This document shows positions 47,701-55,351 of a stretch of DNA of 64,000 nt, in pieces. Below the pieces are notes generated by a model that was not told the origin of the DNA, ran no database searches, and saw only the letters and a list, made by a program, of their open reading frames with translations. Source of the DNA: Deltaproteobacteria bacterium (lineage in GTDB: Bacteria; Myxococcota_C; UBA6777); the NCBI GenBank assembly GCA_002731275.1, contig PCBK01000045.1, forward strand, positions 1 through 64,000, written 5' to 3'. The position numbers and the translations under genes were made by a program. Position 1 is the stretch's first letter, and every line of letters starts with the position of its first letter.

Positions 47701-47848
47701 ATGTGAGGTCGAGAAAATTGTATCCGACTTGGGCATGTGCACGTGCTGGTTGGAGAGGTTCAGCGAGCCAGCTTGTCGGCGTGATGCTGAACACACCACC
47801 GATACAAAGCACGCCCAAGAAGAACAAAAACCATCGACTTTTTCTCAT
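44702..47848 (-). CDS. Very large S41 (C-terminal processing) peptidase
   Basis: Periplasmic serine peptidase, about 1048 aa. Signal peptide at residues about 6-40. PDZ domain (GEFGGLGIVIQNRDGFLTVV to KVIIWIMRKG, about 155-250). The S41 core has LIIDLRDNPGG, NNGSASASEIVAGAL with the nucleophile Ser, and QRTYGKGTVQ with the catalytic Lys (about 330-460). After the core come extra Ig-like CARDB/NEW3-type domains (about 610-860) and an SH3-like strand region (TAWVYGGASFDAPRVARLSK). The protein ends in a run of RPTKR repeats encoded by four 15-bp units (44703-44762). The architecture recalls the MXAN_5808-type peptidases of Myxococcota. AAAGG lies 7 nt before the ATG. Confidence 0.88.
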   Translation of the reverse strand: MRKSRWFLFFLGVLCIGGVFSITPTSWLAEPLQPARAHAQVGYNFLDLTYIRRVTWLCNENYVERKQIRPKKMFREAVKRIQMLVPAIMVRFVTGHKEKLEIHVDRKVKRFTLRRFQTIFDVGHQLKPIFAFIQKHYKGNIKLRKIEFAAIHGMLKTLDTHTNFLPPSYYKDMQIHTRGEFGGLGIVIQNRDGFLTVVSPMPGTPASKVGLRPLDRIVRIGDESTINMSLTDAVGKLRGKPGSKVIIWIMRKGFTQPRKFTIIRAIIKVESVTHHLLKNKIGYVRIKNFQQNTTPDLHKALRKMNTKTSGLRGLIIDLRDNPGGLLDQAIKVSDTFLRKGVIVTHAGGSSQHKVHRASSYGTQPDYPIIILVNNGSASASEIVAGALKNNERAIVLGQRTYGKGTVQVLYPISRLSSYTREFSALKLTVAQYLTPGGISIQKIGVSPDIDLKPVHIEKDNIHFIGNKHKNGVAKKKLPKYLKGVREHRKPLFRISYFDTLTQKEKLKRYENQYTNKKLDMDFEIDLAHKLLRNTKHSMRKSFYKDAESELLSIRKKERKKILKAIKSLGVSWSPLAKKKGTPKLVVSYRLLPSKAKKKKGKKPAFKNKSPRGLRVWAGSSFRLQVTVTNKGTGTAYRVRGVTDSKYWFLNRKEFIFGKIAPKRSRKWSVHVKLPNWLNTQVHQLKLKLRAEDNIEQSESITLYCHGHKKPRFAFSYAIEERKGNGDQLLQAGESISLRVSVRNIGKGKAPKVLGVLRNKTGRELFIERGRFRFGTLNPGESTTGRFRFRLKSDILKKNLDIRLTIFDAELLTSSVEHLKLRLYHSGLRPKRLKAKAMRVQGRTAWVYGGASFDAPRVARLSKGSSLKVTGRLGPFYRILFRAPTKELDAKKKRKKSGKWTGWIYAKDVAVGKRGRRQKLQFHWQFKTPKIVVKASKKPIWSKSKTYTLKGMINNNTSLRDVYILVNGEKVYYHTMRNRPQLPIKLKIKLKNGQNRILIRARETEKFSGVEELMVYYSKEGVIVKPNGRFAKRRPTKRRPTKRRPTKRR

Positions 47849-48192
47849 GTGTGAGCCTTTCGTTTTTGCTTGAGGTTGGAGTGGTCCGTTTTCGATCCAT
47901 AGAGCATGAAGTAGTACTCCAACTTTCCAATAAGAAGGGCCATCAAATGGATTGGATGAGCCCCTTTGATCCTTTGCCTGTTGAAGGCATCGCTCTTATG
48001 CAAACGGTGGGAATTCTGTTTTGATCCATTCCAATCTTCCACGAATGCACGAAGAGATACAACCCTAGCTTGGGTCCTTTGCCAAAAAATGCAATCCTTC
48101 CCTAGTCAAACGTATTGAAATAATTGTTGTTTTTTTGGTGTGTTCGTTTGTGAAAAAAGAAGGGGGCGTGGGAAAAGAAGAGAGTGTGTGGG
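47849..48192. other. Intergenic region upstream of the S41 peptidase gene
   Basis: No gene was seen in these 344 bp. The region should carry the promoter of the S41 gene and the 3' end of the dehydrogenase transcript, but I found no clear hairpin-T terminator or -35/-10 pair. Confidence 0.45.
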
Positions 48193-49635
48193 TTATTTTT
48201 TGAAGTGCGCGCAGGTGCCAAGCGCAAGCTCTGCGGCTTCGAGCAGGGCTTCGCTAAGGGTGGGGTGGGGGTGGATCGTGTTGGCGATATCATCGAGGAA
48301 GGCGTCAAGCTCAATGGCCAGCGCACCTTCTGCGATAAGCTCGGCGACATGAGGTCCTGCGAGGTGAACGCCGAGCAGACGCTGTGTCTCTTTGTCGGCG
48401 ACAAACTTCGCAAATCCATCGGGACCACCGAGTGTGAGCGCACGACCGGAGGCTTTCAGTGGGAAGTTGCCGGTGATGACTTCGTACCCGGCCTCTTTGG
48501 CTTCAGCCTCTGTGAGTCCAACTGTTGCGACCTCTGGATCTGTGAACATCACAGCGGGGACGACGCGGACGTCGTAAGCTGCGGGATGTCCTGCGATCAC
48601 TTCGGCGGCGACTTTGGCTTCGCGATACGCTTTGTGTGCGAGCATAGGCTGACCTGTGATGTCACCGATCGCGAAGATGTTGGGGACCTTTGTGCGGCGA
48701 TACTCATCGACGGGGATACAATTGTGCTCGTCGAGTGAGATGCCGATGTTTTCGAGGCCAATGCCACTGGTGTTGGGGCGACGGCCGATGACCACGAGCA
48801 CCTTGTCCGCGAGAAGTTCGGATTCTTTTCCTTCTTCATCGACGATCTTGACGATGCCAGGGGTTCCACCCTCGCCAGGTTTGGCGCTGACCGCTTTGTG
48901 TTTGAGCCACAGGTCGATGCCGAGCGCCTTGGCGCGACGACGGACGAGTCTGTGGATCTCTGGTTCGAGACGACCGCCGAGTAGGTCATCTTGAAGCTCG
49001 ACGATCGAGACCTCGGAGCCGAGCTTGCGGTACGCTGTACCAAGCTCCAGCCCGATATATCCACCACCGATGACGACGAGTCGTTGGGGCAGCGTGTCTT
49101 GTTCGAGAGCTTCACGCGAGCCGATGACCCAGTCTCCATCGAAGGGGACAGGAGGCAGCTCGATCGCGCTTGTACCTGTGGCGATCACTGCGTGGTCAAA
49201 TTGGATGTTGATGGTGCGATCGTCTTCGTCGTTGGCCAGCTCTACGTTGTGGTTGTCCGTGAAGGTCGCGGTCCCCTGCATAATTCGCACACCGTGTGCT
49301 TTTTCGAGCTGTTTGACACCGCCAGTGAGTCGTGTGACGACTTTGGATTTCCAGGCTTGCAGCTGCTTCATGTCGATGGTGGGTTCGTCGTTGAAGACGA
49401 GTCCCATCTCCGAAGCGTGTTTGGTTTGTTCGAGCAGCTCTGCGGCGTGAATAATCGCTTTACTTGGGATGCAGCCTTCGTTGAGGCAGACACCACCGAG
49501 GGAAGCTCTTTTGTCGACGAGAATGACGTCTTTGCCGAGCTGGGCGAGTCGGATGGCGCAGAGATAGCCACCCGGTCCTGCGCCGATCACGAGGACTTCA
49601 CAACCTTCTGATGCGTTGAGATTACCGACTACCAT
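48193..49635 (-). CDS. lpdA: Dihydrolipoyl dehydrogenase (E3)
   Basis: FAD-dependent E3 component that reoxidises lipoyl groups with NAD+. FAD site VLVIGAGPGGYLCAIRLAQL, redox disulfide CLNEGCIPSK, NAD site VVIGGGYIGLELG, second FAD site IFAIGDI, and the C-terminal active-site HPHPTLSEA with the His-Glu pair. Start ATG 49635 (MVVGNLN...) has AAGGA 7 nt upstream; the ATG at 49662 has none. It is the last gene of the E1 alpha, E1 beta, E2, E3 cluster, 52 nt after E2. Confidence 0.95.
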   Translation of the reverse strand: MVVGNLNASEGCEVLVIGAGPGGYLCAIRLAQLGKDVILVDKRASLGGVCLNEGCIPSKAIIHAAELLEQTKHASEMGLVFNDEPTIDMKQLQAWKSKVVTRLTGGVKQLEKAHGVRIMQGTATFTDNHNVELANDEDDRTINIQFDHAVIATGTSAIELPPVPFDGDWVIGSREALEQDTLPQRLVVIGGGYIGLELGTAYRKLGSEVSIVELQDDLLGGRLEPEIHRLVRRRAKALGIDLWLKHKAVSAKPGEGGTPGIVKIVDEEGKESELLADKVLVVIGRRPNTSGIGLENIGISLDEHNCIPVDEYRRTKVPNIFAIGDITGQPMLAHKAYREAKVAAEVIAGHPAAYDVRVVPAVMFTDPEVATVGLTEAEAKEAGYEVITGNFPLKASGRALTLGGPDGFAKFVADKETQRLLGVHLAGPHVAELIAEGALAIELDAFLDDIANTIHPHPTLSEALLEAAELALGTCAHFKK

Positions 49636-49687
49636 GGGTTTTCCTTTATATCGTGAGCCCATCGGAGCGGAAGTTCATGAGACTTCC

Positions 49688-50998
49688 TTAGATCCGAGTG
49701 AACAAGTATGTGGGATTGGAGACCAGCTCGACGAGCGTTCGCATAAAGCGCGCAGCGTCTGCGCCGTCGATAATCTGGTGGTCGAAGGAGATGCTGATGT
49801 ACATCTTCTTGCGAATACACAGCTCACCGTTGTGGACAGCGGGGCGGTCTTCTATCGTGTGCAGTGCGACGATCGCGGACTCTGGGTAATTGATCACAGG
49901 CGTCGCGTGAATACCACCGATCGAGCCGATGTTGGTGATGGTGAACGAGCCACCTTTCATCTCATCGATCTGAAGGGAGCGATCGCGAGCACGAGTTGAC
50001 AGGTCACGGATCTCTGCTGCGATGGTCGCGATGTCTTTTCGGTCAGCGTCTTTGACGACGGGGACAACGAGACCTTCTGGAGTGTCTACGGCGAGACCAA
50101 TGTTGTAGTATTTTTTGTAGATCAGCTCACCTGTGGCCTGATCGAAGGAGCTGTTGAAGATGGGGAACTCTTTCAAGCAGCTGACGATGGCTTTGACGAA
50201 GTAAGCGAGAGGTGTGAGCTTGATGTCTTTCTCTTTGAGGACCGCTTTGGCCTCTTTGTAAGTCGCGAAAAGATCTGTGACATCGGCTTCATCGACGTGG
50301 GTTACGTGGACGAGGCGCTCTGTGGACAGGCGCATTTGTTCGGCGATCTTGCGTCGGAGGAAGCTGAGTTGGACGCGCTCAACGGGTCCTTCACCTGTTT
50401 GGATCGGTGTGGGAGCCGGTACAGAAGGCATCGGCGCGGCTTGTGCGACGGGAGCAGCCTGTGGTGCAGCAGCTTGTGCGACGGGGGCGCCGCCACGTGC
50501 AGCAGCTTCGACGTCCTCATCTGTGATACGTCCGCTGCGGCCTGTCCCTGCGACTGTGGTAATGTCGACACCGAGTTGTCTCGCGAGTGCGCGTGTATGG
50601 GGCGTTGCACGGACATCCTGTGGGCGGACATTGCCTGCTGGGGCGACGGCTGGTGCGGTGGGGGTGTTGAGCTGGCCACCGAGGTGACTCGCGGGGGCTG
50701 CGGCAGGCGCTGCTGGGGCAGGTGCTTCTGCTGCTGCTGGGGCTTCCTCTGCGCCACCTTCGCGATCGAATGTGACGAGGGGGTTGCCGACGAAGATCAG
50801 CTCACCAGGTTCTCCGTGCAATTCGAGGATCTTACCTTCGACAGGAGAGGGGATACCGACGACAGCTTTGTCTGTCTCGACGTTACAGATCGGTTGGTCT
50901 TCTTTGACTGTATCGCCTACACTGATGAACCATTCGACCAATTGGCCCTCGTGGATGCCTTCTCCGACATCGGGGAACTTAAAGACGTGTTTTGCCAT
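49688..50998 (-). CDS. pdhC: 2-oxoacid dehydrogenase dihydrolipoyllysine acyltransferase (E2)
   Basis: Core acyltransferase of the complex. One lipoyl domain with the acceptor Lys in VETDKAVVGIPSP (about residue 43), an Ala/Pro linker, the E3/E1-binding domain (ATPHTRALARQLGVDITTVA, GTGRSGRI), another linker, and the catalytic domain ending in SFDHQIIDGADAARFM with the HxxxDG active site. Length 436 aa is typical for a one-lipoyl E2. Substrate (pyruvate or branched-chain 2-oxoacids) cannot be set from sequence; pyruvate is preferred because E1 is PdhAB-like. AGGA lies 5 nt before the ATG. A hairpin with a T-run stands between E1 beta and this gene. Confidence 0.9.
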   Translation of the reverse strand: MAKHVFKFPDVGEGIHEGQLVEWFISVGDTVKEDQPICNVETDKAVVGIPSPVEGKILELHGEPGELIFVGNPLVTFDREGGAEEAPAAAEAPAPAAPAAAPASHLGGQLNTPTAPAVAPAGNVRPQDVRATPHTRALARQLGVDITTVAGTGRSGRITDEDVEAAARGGAPVAQAAAPQAAPVAQAAPMPSVPAPTPIQTGEGPVERVQLSFLRRKIAEQMRLSTERLVHVTHVDEADVTDLFATYKEAKAVLKEKDIKLTPLAYFVKAIVSCLKEFPIFNSSFDQATGELIYKKYYNIGLAVDTPEGLVVPVVKDADRKDIATIAAEIRDLSTRARDRSLQIDEMKGGSFTITNIGSIGGIHATPVINYPESAIVALHTIEDRPAVHNGELCIRKKMYISISFDHQIIDGADAARFMRTLVELVSNPTYLFTRI

Positions 50999-51079
50999 GC
51001 TTTCCTACTCCAATCTATTGAACCTGTGATGCGCAAGTGGGGCACTCACCGGTGGTTCATGAGAGATGATATGTGTACC

Positions 51080-51110
51080 AAAAAAACGTGAAGGGCCTCT
51101 GTAGAGGCCC
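51080..51110 (-). terminator. Hairpin and T7 between E1 beta and E2 genes
   Basis: On the minus strand GGGCCTC-TACA-GAGGCCC (51110-51093) is followed by TTCACG and T7 (51086-51080). It lies in the 203-bp gap between the E1 beta stop (51202) and the E2 start (50998), and could terminate or attenuate the E1 transcript before E2-E3. Confidence 0.55.
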
Positions 51111-51201
51111 CAATCGTGATTGTGGACGCTTCGTCATTGTGAATGTCAGTGGTGAAAAGAAGGACGAAGTGTATGTGTGCAGCCGTGAATGTGGAGCGAT
51201 C

Positions 51202-52206
51202 CTAGAATGCCAATGTGTCTCTTGCGGCTTTCAGGATACGCTGGCTGCTTGGGAGGTATGCCATCTCTGATTTGGCGAGAGGCATGGGCGTGTCATAGCC
51301 AGTGACGCGTGCAACAGGTGCGAGCAAGTGAAGCAGCGCTTTTTCGTTGATCAACGCGCAGATCTCAGAGGAGATACTGCTAAAGCGGGGGGCTTCGTGG
51401 ACGACCACACAGCGACCCGTCTTGGTGACGGACTCGACGACTGTGTCCTGATCGAGTGGCATGATGGTGCGCAAATCGATGACTTCAGCTTTGATGCCTT
51501 CTGACTTGAGGACCTCTGCGGCTTCGAGTGTGGGTCTCATCATCGCGCCGTATGCGACAAAAGTGATGTCTTCACCTTCTTTGACGACCTTGGCTTTTCC
51601 GATGGGGACAGTGTACGCTTCTGTGGGGATCTCTTCGCGGAAAGCCCGGTAGATACGCTTAGGTTCGAGGAATAACACTGGATCATCGTCGCGAATGGCG
51701 CTGATCAGGAGTCCTTTGGCGTCATAAGGTGTACTTGGGATGACGACCTTCATACCGGGTGTGTGGGCAAAGATCGACTCGTACGACTCGCTGTGGTGTT
51801 CAGGAGCGTGGATCCCACCACCGTATGGCATGCGGACCACCATGGACATCTTGTGACGCCCACGTGTACGCCAGCGATAACGGGAGGCGTGTGCCATCAA
51901 TTGGTTTACACATACGTAGACAAAGCCCATAAATTGGATCTCTGCGACGGGGCGGAACCCACCGATCGCGAGACCTACGGAGAATCCAACAATTCCGGAT
52001 TCTGCGATGGGAGTGTCCATGACGCGATCGGGACCGAAGGCATCAAACAGACCTTCTGTGGCGCGAAAGACACCTTCGTCTTTTCCGATATCTTCACCGA
52101 GGACGAGGACTTTTTCGTCTCTCTCCATCTCAACTTTCATCGCGTTTGCGACCGCCTGGACGATGGTCGCGCGCATTGTTTTTCCTTTTGCTGCTGCCTG
52201 GCTCAT
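51202..52206 (-). CDS. pdhB: 2-oxoacid dehydrogenase E1 component, beta subunit
   Basis: Beta subunit of the thiamine-diphosphate-dependent E1 heterotetramer. Shows EDIGKDEGVFRATEGLFDAF, DTPIAESGIVGFSVGLAIGG with the conserved Glu that activates ThDP, VVRMPYGGGIHAPEHHSES, and a C-terminal transketolase-C domain (VIDLRTIMPLDQDTVVESVT). 334 aa, normal length. Its ATG overlaps the E1 alpha stop (ATGA), giving equal subunit synthesis. Confidence 0.93.
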   Translation of the reverse strand: MSQAAAKGKTMRATIVQAVANAMKVEMERDEKVLVLGEDIGKDEGVFRATEGLFDAFGPDRVMDTPIAESGIVGFSVGLAIGGFRPVAEIQFMGFVYVCVNQLMAHASRYRWRTRGRHKMSMVVRMPYGGGIHAPEHHSESYESIFAHTPGMKVVIPSTPYDAKGLLISAIRDDDPVLFLEPKRIYRAFREEIPTEAYTVPIGKAKVVKEGEDITFVAYGAMMRPTLEAAEVLKSEGIKAEVIDLRTIMPLDQDTVVESVTKTGRCVVVHEAPRFSSISSEICALINEKALLHLLAPVARVTGYDTPMPLAKSEMAYLPSSQRILKAARDTLAF

Positions 52207-53279
52207 GAGAGGCTCTCCTTCATCTCTTCCATTTGTTCTACGAGGTGGGGTGGCATTTCACCGTAGAGATAGCGGAAAGTGTCTGTGGGATCTGGTTTTT
52301 CGAGTGCTTCACGAGCGGCGACTTGTTCGGCGACGCGCGCGGTGACTTCTTTCTCCATGCTTTCGAGGAGGGCGTCATCAAAGCAGCCTTGCTCGCGCAG
52401 GTAGAGTTCGAGGCGACGCATGGGGTCGCGCTTGGACCAGAGCTCCAGCTCTTCAGCGGGGCGGTACTTGCTCGCGTCATCAGCCGTCGTGTGGTCTTCC
52501 ATACGATAGGTGAAGGCTTCGAGGATCGTCGCTTTTTTCTCTTTGCGCGCGCGCCCAAGCGACTCTTTTCCTGCCTGGTACATCGCCATCACATCGTTTC
52601 CATCGACTTGGAGGCCGTGGAGTCCGTAGCCGATGGACTTTTGCGCCAACGTCGGTGCAGCGGACTGACGATGACGGGGGACGCTGATCGCCCATTGGTT
52701 GTTTTGGATCAGGATGACAGTGGGGCAGTCAAAGACACCTGCAAAGTTACAGGCTTCGTGGAAGTCCCCTTCGGAGGTCCCACCATCTCCAACACAGACG
52801 ACACAGGCGGCATCTTCGCCACGTAGGGAGAGGGCTTTACCCAGTCCCGCGCCGTGCAAGAGTTGTGAGCCTACAGGAACACAGATGGGAAGACAGTTGA
52901 CGCCTTCGTCGTATTGAGAACCACGTTCGTCACCATTCCAGTATGTGATGATCTTGTGTCCGGGGACACCACGCAGCATCATCAGACCTTGGTCGCGGAA
53001 GGAGGGGACCAACCAGTCCTTCTCATTCATCGCGTAGCCGAGCCCAACTTGGGCGGCCTCTTGTCCGATCAAACTCGCATAGGTTCCCAGTTGTCCGGTT
53101 CTTTGAAGGGCAAGTGCTTTCTTGTCAAAGCGACGAAAGAACAACATCTCTTTGTACATTTCGACAAGGAGCTCATTCGTCAATCCTTCGGGAACTCCGA
53201 TCTCTGGATCAACTTTTCCATTTTCATCGAGAATCTGCAGGTGCTCGATTTGTCCTTCGAAAACGACTTTCCGAGGCAT
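52203..53279 (-). CDS. pdhA: 2-oxoacid (pyruvate-type) dehydrogenase E1 component, alpha subunit
   Basis: Alpha subunit of E1, binding thiamine diphosphate through the GDGGTSEGDFHEACNFAG-x12-NN motif. The active-site loop contains the TYRMEDHTTADD segment; RQSAAPTLAQKSIGYGLHGL is the family region near phosphorylation site 1 of mitochondrial enzymes. Start ATG 53279 (MPRKVVFEGQ) has AAGGAGG 6 nt upstream; an in-frame ATG at 53336 lacks one. 358 aa. First gene of the cluster, after a 362-bp gap. Confidence 0.93.
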   Translation of the reverse strand: MPRKVVFEGQIEHLQILDENGKVDPEIGVPEGLTNELLVEMYKEMLFFRRFDKKALALQRTGQLGTYASLIGQEAAQVGLGYAMNEKDWLVPSFRDQGLMMLRGVPGHKIITYWNGDERGSQYDEGVNCLPICVPVGSQLLHGAGLGKALSLRGEDAACVVCVGDGGTSEGDFHEACNFAGVFDCPTVILIQNNQWAISVPRHRQSAAPTLAQKSIGYGLHGLQVDGNDVMAMYQAGKESLGRARKEKKATILEAFTYRMEDHTTADDASKYRPAEELELWSKRDPMRRLELYLREQGCFDDALLESMEKEVTARVAEQVAAREALEKPDPTDTFRYLYGEMPPHLVEQMEEMKESLS

Positions 53280-53641
53280 CGATTCCTCCTTATGTGAAAG
53301 GTGCGCGGGCACACATGTCGATGGACGCCTCTTCATAAGGAGTTATGAGAGGGCGATCCTTCACCTCTGCATCTGCGCATTGAATGATGCATGATTGGGT
53401 CGCAATGACTTGTCTGAGAACCCAAGAGGTAATGGTGCCAGGGCCAATCTATATCGGTTGGTGGCAATGGTTTGCCAGTGAAAGCCAGTGTGTGATACCA
53501 CACTTGAATGAAGGTGTAAAGGGATGCCTTTGTGTACAGTGATAGACCTACGCGCACACTAAGGTAAACGCGAGGTTTGGTGTCTGCATGGGATGAGGGG
53601 AGTGGAGGGGAGTGTTGGAGAGCGGGCGACTCTATTGTGGA
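53280..53641. promoter_or_regulatory. Upstream region of the 2-oxoacid dehydrogenase cluster
   Basis: No gene was seen in 362 bp between adk and E1 alpha. Two imperfect inverted repeats stand out: CCTCTTCATAA/TTATGAGAGG around 53329-53353, just before the E1 alpha leader, and AGTGTG-N6-CACACT around 53489-53506. Either may be an operator. No promoter pair is certain. Confidence 0.35.
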
Positions 53642-54211
53642 CTAGAGCGCTTCTTTGATGCGGCCATAGACCTCATCAAGTGTACCCATGCCGTTGATCT
53701 CTTTGAGATTACCTTTTTCAGTGTAGTACTCAACGAGAGGTTGTGTTTGCTTGCGGTAGACGCTCATACGATTGCGAATGGTCTCTTCGTTATCGTCTTT
53801 GCGGCCTTGTTCGACAGCGCGTTTGAGCAGTCGTGCGACGATCTCTTCTTCGTCAGCTTGCAACAACAACACACAATGCAGAGGGATGGAGAACTCATCG
53901 AGCAACGCCGCGAGCGCATCTGCTTGTGCGGTGGTGCGGGGGAATCCGTCAAACAAGATGCGTGTTTTGCCTTGCTCCATCTCTTCGATTTTGGAGCGGA
54001 CCATACCGATGATAACGTCGTCTGGGACGAGCTCACCAGCGTCCATCAGGCTCTGCGCTTGCTTGCCGAGATCGGTCTCGCGCTTGATGTGGTCGCGCAA
54101 CATATCCCCTGTGGACAGGTGATGAAGTTCGCGATCTTTGCACAAGTTGTTGGCCTGGGTGCCTTTGCCGGCGCCCGGAGGTCCCATAAAGATGATTGCC
54201 TCATTGCTCAT
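53642..54211 (-). CDS. adk: Adenylate kinase
   Basis: Converts ATP + AMP to 2 ADP. P-loop GPPGAGKGTQA near the N-terminus, AMP-binding LSTGDMLRDHIKRETDLG and LFDGFPRTTAQADAL. The LID is the short form without zinc cysteines. Start ATG 54211 (MSNEAIIFMG) has GAGG 6 nt upstream; two earlier in-frame starts are less well placed. 189 aa. It is unusual as the last gene behind the ferredoxin oxidoreductase genes (72 nt gap), where it may share their transcript. Confidence 0.93.
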   Translation of the reverse strand: MSNEAIIFMGPPGAGKGTQANNLCKDRELHHLSTGDMLRDHIKRETDLGKQAQSLMDAGELVPDDVIIGMVRSKIEEMEQGKTRILFDGFPRTTAQADALAALLDEFSIPLHCVLLLQADEEEIVARLLKRAVEQGRKDDNEETIRNRMSVYRKQTQPLVEYYTEKGNLKEINGMGTLDEVYGRIKEAL

Positions 54212-54283
54212 AATTGGCCTCATATCATTGTCGCTGTTGCGTCCACACATTCGGACGATACGGCGTGGGTGAAAGGTGAACAG

Positions 54284-55306
54284 TTATCGAAGGGATTTGT
54301 TGATCTCTTCGAGGGATGCTTTCGAAGGACGAAGTCGCTCTTGTGGAAGAGTCGCGAGCGGCTCATCGACGAGATTGAGTGTATCCTTGAAATTGGGTTG
54401 GTTTTCATTGACATAGATCAAACCAGTGACGAGCTGCTGGTTGGCGCTCGCTTCTTCGAGCATCTGCATCGCAGCGTACTTGTTGGTTGGATCGTATTCT
54501 TTGTCGACCTTTTTGAGTTGGATCATCGAGCCGTCGTGAAGTTTGACCTGCTTGACCTCACCTTCTTCGTAATCTTCGATGGTGATCTCTTCGTAGTGGG
54601 GGACAAAGGAGATCTCGTGCAGAGGCATCTCATTTTCTTTCCCCCAAGGATAACTCTTGGTTGACCCGGGACTGTTGTTAAACGTGACACAGGGACTGAT
54701 GATGTCGATGACTGCGGTTCCGTTGTGGTGGAGTGCGGCCTTCATCAGCTCTGTGACCTGCTTGGGGTCGCCGGCGAATGAACGTGCGACAAAACCGCAG
54801 TTACTGACGACGGCTTCGAGGCAGATGTCGATGGGCAGGTACTTGTTGACACCTGCGTACTTGAGCTCTTGCTCAATGTCCGAAGTTGCCGAGAACTGTC
54901 CCTTTGTCAGGCCGTAGACGCCGTTGTTTTCCACGATGTAGATCATGGGGACATTGCGACGCAGTAAGTGTTTGAACTGTCCGAGGCCGATGGACGCGGT
55001 ATCGCCATCGCCACTGACGCCGATCGAGGTCAGCGTGTGGTTGGAGACATACGCGCCTGTCGCGACGGAAGGCATACGTCCGTGGACCGCGTTGAATGAG
55101 TGGGAGCGACCCAAGAAGTACGCAGGACTTTTACTTGAACAGCCGATCCCGCTGAGTTTGATCGTTTCGTGGGGTTCGAGACCCATCTCAAACGCCACGT
55201 TGATGATACGGGAGCTGATCGAGTCGTGTCCGCAACCTTTACAGAGTGTCGAAGGTTTCCCTTTGTAATCGGATTTTTCGAGCCCAAGCTTGTTGGTTTT
55301 TGCCAT
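54284..55306 (-). CDS. korB: 2-oxoacid:ferredoxin oxidoreductase, beta subunit
   Basis: ThDP- and Fe-S-binding subunit of a two-subunit 2-oxoacid:acceptor oxidoreductase (KorAB type). Opens with LCKGCGHDSISSRI; GIGCSSKSPAYF and GVSGDGDTASIGLGQFKHLL carry the remaining Cys and the ThDP-Mg motif (GDGD...N, with ENNGVYGLTKGQ). AAGGAG lies 7 nt before the ATG. 340 aa. It lies 45 nt after korA. 2-oxoglutarate is the likely substrate by type, but pyruvate or branched-chain acids are possible. Confidence 0.9.
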   Translation of the reverse strand: MAKTNKLGLEKSDYKGKPSTLCKGCGHDSISSRIINVAFEMGLEPHETIKLSGIGCSSKSPAYFLGRSHSFNAVHGRMPSVATGAYVSNHTLTSIGVSGDGDTASIGLGQFKHLLRRNVPMIYIVENNGVYGLTKGQFSATSDIEQELKYAGVNKYLPIDICLEAVVSNCGFVARSFAGDPKQVTELMKAALHHNGTAVIDIISPCVTFNNSPGSTKSYPWGKENEMPLHEISFVPHYEEITIEDYEEGEVKQVKLHDGSMIQLKKVDKEYDPTNKYAAMQMLEEASANQQLVTGLIYVNENQPNFKDTLNLVDEPLATLPQERLRPSKASLEEINKSLR

Positions 55307-55351
55307 GATGGTTCTCCTTATTTGTGAACTTCCTCAACCGAGAAGTGCGAT

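Noticed and set aside
51073-51270. 65-aa Cys-containing plus-strand ORF
   Set aside because: It overlaps the terminator-like hairpin and the end of pdhB on the other strand; no ribosome site.
53333-53557. 74-aa minus-strand ORF upstream of pdhA
   Set aside because: No ribosome site, no recognisable motif, and composition like the surrounding leader DNA.
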